Shown: positions 34,621 to 43,369 of the stretch, in pieces
How the letters are laid out: every line of letters begins with the position of its first letter
How positions within the stretch are numbered: position 1 is the stretch's first letter
NCBI GenBank assembly: GCA_014058105.1
Contig: JACGCM010002082.1
Span: 620,001-684,000 of the forward strand
Reading direction: 5' to 3'
Source of the DNA: Kingdonia uniflora
Taxonomy: Eukaryota; Streptophyta; Magnoliopsida; Ranunculales; Circaeasteraceae
DNA: 64,000 nt
Program-made: the position numbers and the translations under genes
The notes under the pieces: generated by a model
What the model was told of the DNA's origin: nothing
The model's input: only the letters and a program-made list of their open reading frames with translations
Database searches by the model: none

Positions 34621-35425
34621 ATATATATACTATAAAACTTATTCCCAAAATCTCGAGCCGACCCACTATGAATAATATATACATACTATAAAACTTATAA
34701 ATTTGCTAATTTAACCTTAGTCAGAAGGCATGACAAAAGGCCAAATGACATTCCCCATGGGCATACCTAGTTTGGCATGCCGATGCCATGACGCCATATA
34801 CCCTAGTTTTCAGGCAAAAAATGGTCTACACTTGAATATCAAGGGCTACTTTCTCTTAGAGCTCCAAGTATAAAAATTTGAGATGAAAGTGGTGTTTGAC
34901 AATGCCATTCTCGCGACTTTCAGGAAGATGATAAAAGGATACATAAATATTCATGAAATACAAGGCTCTTCAATATTGATAAAACCATTTTGATAAAAGG
35001 AACAATGCAAGCTTAAATTCGCAAGCATAGATCCATATATCTTTGACGTGGTAATGGAAGATGTAGACTGGCTCGAAAATAATTTCACTATGTAAATCGG
35101 TAAAATAGCATAGCAATCTAATTTACCTTATTATGAGCTAATGAAAACTCTAAGTTAGCAACAACAACGTGATGTTAATACATCTCTCAAGTCCTAATTA
35201 GATTGAGATTATACATCAAATGCAGTCTCTCTTATTGTCTCCATCATCATCTAGCAATGAATTGCTAAATAGAAAAACTGAAGGATTGCAAATTAAGGAA
35301 GAAACAAAGTTAATCTTTAATCAAAATCAAGTTAAGTTTAATTACAATCTTAAAGTAAGAAACTCTATCCAAATACAATACTAATTCAGGATAACCAACT
35401 AAAGATCAAATCTCAAAGAATAAAC
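34621..35425. other. Intergenic, no gene supported
   Basis: A direct repeat containing TACTATAAAACTTAT occurs at 34630-34645 and 34685-34700. A short frame from about 34752 (MTFPMGIPSLACRCHDA) stays open for some 40 codons but has no known motif. The last few hundred bases would be the 3' flank of the zinc-finger gene on the minus strand. Confidence 0.4.
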
Positions 35426-36441
35426 CTAAATATTTTCACTGTCTTCAATCACAGACAGACACTTCATTGAGGTTGAAGTCCAATACTGAGGTCTTTGTAC
35501 TACAAAGGAGCAGATATCATTAGCAGGAGCTTTGACTAGGGGGCCGACCCAATGGCACCGCATATGTCCTCCAAGAGCTTGACCTGTAGGAAACAACTTG
35601 CTGCAAACCTTACATCTATGCCAAACATCAAATAAGGAAATATGCATCTTTGATGCATCATCAGTCTCCCTTGTCTCATGATTCGTTCTACGACCACCCA
35701 AGGCTTGGAAAGATGGAAAGGTTTTATTGCAGGTCACGCACTCGAACACATTTCCAGTTGTTCCTAGATCAACGAACTTTGGTTTCTTCTCCGTTCTTGC
35801 AACATGAGGAGTACTAAACATAGTAATATCTGATTCCGCTTCATCCTCTCCGTAGTTTTGGACCCAATTTCCTTCAAACAACGCCTTTCTCTTCTTTGAC
35901 GTGTCAAAAACCTTGTGTGATCCCTCTGACTCTTCACTTATGAATCTGCTCGAATGATCCGACCCGCAGAATCTCTACTAATCGGCTTACGGCCTCTTTG
36001 GCCAGTCACAGACCAACTCGGGAGACACCTTGACCTAGATAGATATAGACTTTCTAATGACATCTCTGACTCAGCACTAGAACTTGACAATGGTGAAACG
36101 TTAGGGTTTGGTTTCTTGATCGTGATAGGGTTTGGTTTCTTGATGGATTTAGGGTTTGGTTTCCTGTAAGACTCTTTCTTGATTTCATCAGTATGAACCC
36201 TAAAGTGGCCATAAAGCGCCTTTTCAGAGTGAAAAGTCTTGGCGCATACCTTACAGGCTACCTCAGTGATCTTTCCAGGACTAGTTGAAGACGGGGTTAT
36301 GAGATTATTACCTTCTTCACTGGTAGTGATGATGGGGTTTGCCGAAAACTTGTACCTGATCTTTATCGGGCGAGCTGAAGTAACCTTCTCCATTGACAGA
36401 TTATCTTGCAGAAACACAGAATGGGGTTTATGATCCTCCAT
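35426..36441 (-). pseudogene. C2H2 zinc-finger protein, plant QALGGH (ZAT-like) type, one frameshift
   Basis: Likely start ATG at 36441 (MEDHKPHSVFLQ); the frame also extends upstream without another ATG. Finger 1 (residues about 63-83) is CKVCAKTFHSEKALYGHFRVH-type, with a variant of the plant QALGGH core. A KKPNP repeat and a Ser-rich stretch follow, then SVTGQRGRKP. The first frame ends at 35938. Finger 2 (FECVTCNKTFPSFQALGGRR) and finger 3 (CKVCSKLFPTGQALGGHMR) lie in another frame, open from about 35978 to the stop at 35426. The overlap at 35940-35978 points to one indel. Finger 2 has Arg where the first zinc His belongs. Such proteins are nuclear DNA-binding regulators, often stress-related. 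It has no intron, as usual for the family. It could be a recent pseudogene or a sequence error over a working gene. Confidence 0.8.
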
Positions 36442-36623
36442 GAAAATCACAGATACCACAAAACCTTAACTCTAATGGGGTTTTCTTTCGCTGTTTTCCA
36501 CGAGCTTTTGAGCTAAAAGAACCTAAAACAGAGTTTTTTTTCTTGATGAAAAAGAGAGCTAAACAGAGATTTCTCAGAGAAAGAACTCTTTTGAAAACAA
36601 GTAGTGTCTAGTGAGAGAACTTA

Positions 36624-36635
36624 CTCTAAATAGAG
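36624..36635 (-). promoter_or_regulatory. Possible TATA element of the zinc-finger gene
   Basis: CTCTATTTAGAG on the minus strand, about 185 bp upstream of the ATG, is the best TATA-like sequence in the expected range; TTAAATAAAC near 36650 is an alternative. Position only; no transcript data. Confidence 0.3.
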
Positions 36636-36699
36636 GGATTCTTTGTTTATTTAACTTGCGCTAGTGCTACAATCAGAGAAGATTGGTGACCAAGTTATT

Positions 36700-37335
36700 G
36701 TAATTATCCTAGAGATACATATCAAGTACACCTGGCAGAGTGTGATAGGCTAAAATAGAAGTTGAGTTGGAATCAAATGGTCACAAATCGTCAATGAGAT
36801 ATTAAATCCAAAAATATAAAGTCTACTTATCTACACTAATCCTACTTTTGCTGCCTAGAATTTAGGGTTAAATAATCTCTTCGTCATCAATGTCATCTAA
36901 GAGAGAGAGGAGCTAACCTTCCCCTGCCCTAAAAACAAAAAAAAGAAAACTGTAAATAGTAAATCAGAAAGTGGGAACCCCTTCTTTTCCTTGTATTATA
37001 CTGCAGGGAGATCCTAAAGGATGAGGTTCATGTTCACCTGGTATAATTCAAAAATAATATCAGTTGCAATTATGGAGGCTGTAGGTCTTAATTCAGAAAG
37101 GGGGCTATTATAAATCGCAAAAGCATGTTCTGCAACACAAACCATCCAGTAGAAATATGAAAACAGTAGTTACTTTACATAATAATGACTTGCGACTTCA
37201 CACATGCAACTTCAGTTACGCAGGTCATAAAAAAAAATCACATTCCAGTTGTCTGTGCGCATCATCATATGTTAAATAGGGAATACTGAAATAAAATAAA
37301 AAAACGCAGATATATCATCATCTTTCAAAGTAATG
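36700..37335. other. No gene supported
   Basis: Upstream flank of the zinc-finger gene up to the target-site duplication of LINE-3. AT-rich, with no recognisable repeat or coding motif. Confidence 0.5.
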
Positions 37336-37347
37336 AACCTTGATTGG
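37336..37347. repeat. Left target-site duplication of LINE-3
   Basis: AACCTTGATTGG, identical over 12 bases to 40384-40395 at the other end of the LINE. Such duplications form when a LINE inserts by target-primed reverse transcription. Confidence 0.85.
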
Positions 37348-40300
37348 GGAAACCTTTCAAACGAAATCAAAAGGATCCGCAGATCTGACGGTACCTGGGG
37401 TCAAACAAGACACGAGATTGGGGAAACCTTTCAGAATTTCTACCGCGACCTTTTCACTCCCTCTCAGCCCACTATTAACATCCAGAATCTGAACATTATG
37501 GACAAGCTGATCACGGATGAGGAGAATGCCGAGCTCATGAGGGAATCCTCTATGGAGGAGTTCCGTGAAGCCTTGTTTTCCATGAATCCACATAAGTCCC
37601 CTGGCCCTGACGATTTCACGCCTCTGTTCTACCAGAAATTGTGGGATACGGTCAAGCATGACCTTTTTAAAGCCATTCTCGCGTTCTTCAAATTGGGGAA
37701 CCTCCTTCAGGAATTCAACCATACCAACGTCACTCTCATCCCTAAGAAAAAGAACCCCGAATCCCCTGAGCATTTCTGCCCTATCAGCCTGTGCAACGTC
37801 AAATTTAAGCTCATCACTAAGATTCTCGCTGCCAGACTTCAACCCCTTCTCACCAAGCTCATCTCCCCCGCCCAAAACGCTTTCATTCCTGGTCGCCAAA
37901 TCTTCGACAACATCATTATGGCTCAGGAAATCCTCGTCACCCTCAGAAAAATGAAAGGCGCCTCGAGTTGCATGGCCGTCAAGCTTGATCTGAGCAAAGC
38001 TTTCGATCGAGTGGAATGGAGTTTCCTCAACGACACTCTTAAATCTATGGGCTTTTGCGAGAAATGGTGTGGCTGGATCCAGCAATGCATCTCAACCTCT
38101 GAGCTTTCCTTCAATCTTAACGACACCTCTTATGGTCGTCTTAAACTTGGGCGAGGCCTTAGACAAGGCGACTCTCTCTCCCCTTCTCTCTTCCTCATCT
38201 GCTCTGAGGTCCTCTCTAGGATCATTCTCAACAAAGAAAACACGGGTCACCTCCATGGCATAAAGCCTGACAGAGGTAGTACTCCCATATCCCACCTTCT
38301 CTTCGCTGATAACAGCTTCATTTTTTATAAAGCCAATCTTGAAGAAGCAGGGGCCCTTAAAGATACTCTCAACACGTTCAAGAAAGTTTCTGTCCAAGAG
38401 ATCAACTGGGACAAATCTTGTATCCTCTTCAGCATAAACTGCCATTACCGCCATCACAAGCTTATCCAGAAAATTTTACACATCAAAAGGATACCGCGGG
38501 AGAGAAATACCTCGGAGCCCCCTTACTTTTGACCGCTCAAAAAGCCTGAACTTCCAAGAGATTATTTCCAAAGTTTCTTATCAAATTGAGGGCTGGAAAG
38601 CCAAGAATCTGTCCCAAGCCGGAAGGCTTACCCTTATTAAAGTTGTTAACTCAACAATCCCGTCCTATCAGATGGCCGTTTTCCCCTTCTCAAAAAAATC
38701 TGCAAACAAACTGGACTCGCTTAATGCCAGATTCCTATGGGGATCTATCAAGGAAGGCAAGTCCAAAGCTCATCTTATCAAATGGAAAACAATTTGCCTC
38801 CGCCGAAGTTCGGGGGATTGGGAATTCGCAAGGCTCTTCACCACAATCAAGCCATGTTGGCTAAACTTTTTTGGCGTATTATCAAAGAACCGGATAAACT
38901 CTGGGCTTACAACATGCGCACCAAATACACCCCCAAAGCTTCCCCTATGCTTGCAACTGCCCATCCCTCTGACTCTTGGATATGGAAAGGGATCATTAAA
39001 GCCATAAATCATATTTGGGCTGACCTCTGTTGGCACATTGGTAATGGTGAACACGTCGATTTTTGGCTCGAACCCTGGATCCCGGGCATTAGATTTGGTA
39101 GACCGGCAGGCCCTGCCCCGCTCCATCGTACCATCACTCGGGTCGCCGACCTGATATGCGAGAGTAGCCGCACCTGGAAAACCCATGTGGTCCAGTCCAT
39201 TTTCCATAGAGATATCGCTGACCTCATCACATCCATCCCTCTCAGCCGATTCCCAGCAAAGGACGTCCTCAGATGGAAACCGGAACAGAATGGCATTTTT
39301 ACGGTAAAATTGATTCACCACTATACTTTCCTGGATCAGATCCAGGGGAGTGACACTTGTACCAAGATGAACTTTGACGGCTTTATTTGGGGAAACATCT
39401 GGGAGATGAAAGTGCCCTTCCGCATTCAGCTCTTTCTTTGGAAAGCTATCCAGGACGGCATTCCAACTAAGCATAGACTTTGGTATGGAGATGCAAACTG
39501 GGACTCTAACTGCCCCAGATGTGGCACTGAAACTGAGACTACCACTTACGTACTTTTCTTTTGCACCAAAATTCATGCCCTCTGGGCACAATCTGGCCTT
39601 TCCCTAGATTTCAGAACCTGAAATTATTCCGACTCTGTTAGCAAGATCATCCAAAGAGGCTACCTGTGATAGGCGGGCACTGCTGGACTGCCTGCCTTTT
39701 GTAGCATCATTAGTACCATTATATACGTCATTTGGTCGGCCAGAAATGAGCTTATCTTTGAGAAAAAGTGCACGCAGCCGAACGAGGCGCTCAAGAGGGC
39801 AAAAAATTATATCCTGCCTCCAGCCAGTGTTCCATCCCACCCACGGCTTCACAGGGCTCCACTGACCGTTCAAGCAGGGTGGCACATCATTAATGTGGAT
39901 GCTGCCTGGACCCGACCAGACAATAAAGGGGCACAAGTTTCATAATCAAAACTCATATCGATTCCATTATTTGTACAGGTTACGACTCTGCTAGAGCAGC
40001 GGACATTGAAGAAGCTGAGGCGATCTCTGTGATCCACGGGATGGAACCATCTCACAGGTTGGGACTTGACCGGGTCTACTGCTCACAGACGGCCAACGCC
40101 TAGTTAGAGCTTTTAGAGACCGTTCGAAGGATCTCTCATGGGGCGCCCTCACTTTATCCCTAGACATGTGTGCTATGGCGGCCCAGTTCCAGGACTTTCA
40201 GTTTAATTTTGTTGACCGCTCTAGGAATTTTGTTACACATTTACTAGCAGCTAGAGGAGTAGTTTCACCTTGTTTTTTTTTATGTTCGGAGCCCTTTGAG

Positions 40301-40369
40301 GCATCCACTTTTGTAAACTTTATTCTGCCTCGCCCTTTGGCATTTTTTATATATTTTTTTATCTCTTTG
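37348..40369 (+). pseudogene. LINE-3 ORF2 (RT, zf-RVT, RNase H)
   Basis: RT is open from 37348 to 38532: PHKSPGPDDFTPLFYQKLW, NAFIPGRQIFDNIIMAQEIL, MAVKLDLSKAFDRVEW and GRGLRQGDSLSPSLF. The polymerase box FADD reads FADN (Asn codon 38311-38313), removing the second catalytic Asp. A frameshift near 38500 separates the thumb; the connection and zf-RVT part follow at 38737-39621 (FGGLGIRKALHHNQAMLAK, DFWLEPWIPG, CPRCGTETETTTYVLFFC). RNase H remnants lie at 39880-40260 (GWHIINVDAAWTRPDNK). The ATG at 37333 is in the target DNA and only chance places it in frame. Antisense frames of 242 and 273 codons here are shadows. Confidence 0.9.
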
Positions 40370-40383
40370 CTCTAAAAAAGATA
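37348..40383 (+). mobile_element. LINE-3: 5'-truncated LINE insertion bounded by a 12-bp TSD
   Basis: 3,036 bp between perfect duplications of AACCTTGATTGG. The 5' end starts inside ORF2, just upstream of RT; the 3' end is a short A-run (CTCTAAAAAAGATA). This is textbook 5' truncation during target-primed reverse transcription. Same family as LINE-2 (inverted, 24.6-27.2 kb) and LINE-4. Confidence 0.9.
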
Positions 40384-40395
40384 AACCTTGATTGG
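40384..40395. repeat. Right target-site duplication of LINE-3
   Basis: AACCTTGATTGG directly after the A-run, matching 37336-37347 base for base. Confidence 0.85.
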
Positions 40396-40954
40396 ACTAG
40401 TCATAATATTTCTGACTCTACAATGATAAATCAAGAAGAGATGATAAATACCACTCAGTATTCCTAAAACTGTCACAATACTAGATCCTTAGTTTTTCAT
40501 CGTGACTTCTTGGATATAAGGATTTTGACAGCATTAGTACTTTTAGCACCAGGCTCCAACAACCAACACATTTTTCTGTGTTTATGCTCCATAGTTTCAT
40601 GGAGGATGATAAAAAGAATTTGCAATTTTCATTCTGTTACTAACTGGTAAAAGAGTGTCTAATATACTTGATGGTGAATCGTCAAATCCCCTCTCATCGT
40701 AAAACCATGTGAAGCTATTTCTTTTTGAATTTTTTGGTCCTCAGTTATTGTTTCGGCTAACTCTGCATAGTAATTTTGCCTCGCCTATTTAAAAGGTTCT
40801 CGGCTACAATGAAATTGTTCCCATCATAGTTTCTTTCAGGGAAGCCTGCCCAAACTGAAATAAAGCACACAATTAAACATCAAGGCGGTGAAAGAATAAA
40901 ATTTCATAAATGACTTAAACACAGTGCATCAAAGATTTTTCAAAGACGTCACGC
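40396..40954. other. No recognisable feature
   Basis: AT-rich DNA that would have been contiguous with 36700-37347 before LINE-3 inserted. No coding or repeat signal seen. Confidence 0.5.
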
Positions 40955-40964
40955 GGGGGCGGGG

Positions 40965-41073
40965 GAGAAAGAGATATGGGAGTAGTAGGAGAGAAAGAAA
41001 TATTAGGGGTTGCCTTTTCTTTTTTTTCAGTTTAAAAAATAAACCTCGAGTCGTGCATAAGTGCATCTCAATG
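40965..41073. repeat. Direct duplication, left copy (paired with 41625-41775)
   Basis: GAGAAAGAGATATGGGAGTA, GTAGGAGAGAAAGAAA, GGGTTGCC, a T-rich run and ACCTCGAGTCGTGCATAAG recur in the same order at 41625-41775. The pair flanks the 56-bp minisatellite, giving an LTR-like or transduplicated layout of about 810 bp. Confidence 0.65.
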
Positions 41074-41340
41074 AGTACCAACTTACCGTAGCATTTAGTA
41101 CCTTAAGTTACAACTTGAGGGGGTTCTAGAGTACCAACTTACAGTAGCTTTTGGTATCTTAAGTTGCAACTTGAAGGGGGACTAAAATACCAACTTACGG
41201 TAGCTTTTGGTACCTTGAAGGAGCCTAAAGTACCAACTAGTGACAACTTGAGGGGAACCCATAGTACCAACTTACGGTAGCATTTAGTACCTTAAGATGC
41301 AACTTGAGGGGAGGCTAAAGTGTTAACTTACTATAGTTTT
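41074..41340. repeat. 56-bp tandem repeat
   Basis: Units start at 41074, 41130, 41186, 41229, 41263 and 41319. Most are spaced exactly 56 bp; two are shortened. The consensus contains AGTACCAACTTACGGTAGC, TTTTGGTACCTTAAGTTGC and AACTTGAGGGG. Confidence 0.85.
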
Positions 41341-41454
41341 TCAAATCGTAAATTTAGGTTACAATAAAACTAGCAACATTCGGTGATAAAAATTGGTGTA
41401 TTTTCAATATATCATCGAAAAGAAGTTGTATGAGATGGAGAGAAGTTGATCAAA

Positions 41455-41775
41455 GTTTTCAATAAAAACTTGAGAGAGGGAGAGAGAGATTTACGGTGAC
41501 GAAAAGGGGAAATTGTATAATCGAGAAGAAAGTAATGAAGAAGTGAGAGACATCGAAGAGAGAGGGACGTCGATGAGAGAGAAACGTCAGTAAGAGAGGG
41601 AGAGATAGACACCGAAGAGATGGAGAAAGAGATGTCAGAGTTAGTAGGAGAGAAAGAAAGATTACGGGTTGCCTCTTCTTTTTCTTTATTTCTTCGCTCA
41701 TTTTTCTTTTCTTTTTTTTCATTTTTTCTTTTAAAAATATAACCTCGAGTCGTGCATAAGTGCATCTCAATGAGT
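41455..41775. repeat. Purine-rich (GA)n tract followed by the right copy of the direct duplication
   Basis: 41455-41660 is dominated by GAGAGA runs on +. From 41625 it matches 40965-41073 and includes a second T-rich run and ACCTCGAGTCGTGCATAAG, ending at CATCTCAATGAG. Minus-strand frames at 41412-41810 and 41459-41794 are low-complexity artefacts. Confidence 0.7.
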
Positions 41776-41789
41776 TTGGGATTGCTAAC

Positions 41790-42706
41790 CACATTTATGT
41801 AGGTAGGCATTATATCTACCCCTAGAGATATAACGAATGTGGTTACTGATAAGGGGATTTTAGGGGTCCTTTAGCAAAATACCCACTCAAAGTATGGTTA
41901 TCGAATTCTAGCACGGATGAGTGAGATCGAATCCACAAGGAAGTTTGGAAAAAAAAATACTTCCTAGACCGAATTACGGTTTTTTAAGAGATAACTCTAA
42001 AAAAAGAAATAAAAGCCAATTATAAAACTTAATGAGGGAAAGAGCTAAGGTTTGGACTTGGCCTCTACCCTTAAAATTACTAATCGATATATAAATAGAT
42101 CCTAATATCTCCACCCATCATATGTCCGTGTTAAGACACATATTGTAGGGACCTATCTCCCAACCTAATCCAAACTCGAACTATCTCAATATCAGACTCA
42201 CGCATTAAACATGTGACATATACAATCTGTATTAACACCTAGACCACGAACTGATAAAGAACGCGGATCGAGCATTATATAAATGAACAAGTCAAAGACA
42301 CCTATCTCCCATGAACTTGAAATTACACATTCAATTACAACTTATCTCATTTTCAGGAAAACGTGCTTCTACATGATAACGAACTGCATGTAAGGTTTAT
42401 ATAAAGGAAAAGTTCCAGAGGAGATAAGGACCAGAATTTATATATTCTAAAACCATAAGAATTCTTATTTTTGAAGATCAAGTATTTCTAGCTTAAGAGA
42501 TCACTTGTAATAAGATATCAACCTCAAGAAATAATAGTTACAATTACTAAATTCTCAACTCGAGGTCGTGGTTTTTTACCTATTCAAAGGTTTTCCATGC
42601 TAAATTTCCTGTGTCATTTCTTGTATTGCACTAATTATTGTCACAGGTACATTTTGTGTAAAATCTAATTTTGAGCTATTTTGAGCTACGAAATTATGTC
42701 ATTACA
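41790..42706 (+). mobile_element. 5' LTR of Tat element 3
   Basis: Its last 150 bp match the LTR of Tat element 2 (GAGGTCGTGGTTTTTTACC, GGTTTTCCATGCTAAA), and both end in ATTACA directly before the primer-binding site. Internal ATCGAATCCACAAGGAAGTTT also parallels the other LTR. The left edge is approximate; I could not define the TG terminus. Confidence 0.6.
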
Positions 42707-42726
42707 TTTGGTGTCGTCTGTGGGAA
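42707..42726 (+). promoter_or_regulatory. Primer-binding site of Tat element 3
   Basis: TTTGGTGTCGTCTGTGGGAA, at the same position as TTTGGCGCCGTCTGTGGGAA in Tat element 2. The two differences are both C-to-T, in line with deamination decay. Confidence 0.75.
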
Positions 42727-42779
42727 AGAAGGCATTTCCATGATATCCTAAGGCATACATTTACTTTACTATCCATTCC

Positions 42780-43330
42780 AATCATGATCACTTCCAACTG
42801 ACCAGCAACAGGAGTTTAGCTCGATCTTTCAGTTGAACCTGAACAGCTTGCTAAACTACGGGCGAATCTCCATGCCGAGACTAAGAACCAAAATGAGCTC
42901 GAGCCTCAATTAGTTCTAGATCATGAGCTCTGCCACAAAGTGCTCGAAAGCGAGTATCAAGCTCGTCTGACAACATTCAAGCGACATGAAGAACAGATGG
43001 TAACTATGTAGACCGTTTTGCAAGTATTACAAGATACTCAACACGCTCCCCTTACTAGAGATCATGATCAAGTGCCAGTAAATTCCCGAGTTTCTGCACG
43101 AAAAAAATAGGACCTCAAGGAGCAACCAGCAAAGCCATTTCTAGAAATGTTCTGAATGAACCATAAGCTTCAATTCATCAAGGAAGAGATGCCCAATATG
43201 ATATCAGTAGAGGTCTCCAGCTTTCCAAACGTCATGAGGAGGGGGAGCGACCTCAACCCAGAATACCAGCACGTGAACGCTTAAGCGAGGGTACCGGTAC
43301 TCATAATTCTTGACTAACTCGCCAAGTCAC
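42780..43330 (+). pseudogene. Gag N-terminal region of Tat element 3
   Basis: Downstream of the primer-binding site, frames read LDLSVEPEQLAKLRANLHAE, NELEPQLVLDHELCHKVLES and EYQARLTTFKRHEEQMVTM, a helical N-terminal gag segment. Then come DHDQVPVNSRVSARKK and YDISRGLQLSKRHEE-like text with stops. The order and spacing equal those of Tat element 2 gag. The capsid core is missing because a LINE (LINE-4) starts at about 43370. Confidence 0.6.
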
Positions 43331-43369
43331 TCAGGTACCACGTCAGTGCGTCACACAAAAACACAAGTT

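Noticed and set aside
37357..39591. Minus-strand frames of 242 and 273 codons
   Set aside because: Antisense of LINE-3 ORF2; the plus strand has the RT and zf-RVT motifs, the minus frames have none.
41412..41810. 132-codon minus frame rich in Ser and Lys
   Set aside because: Produced by (GA)n and poly-T low-complexity sequence.
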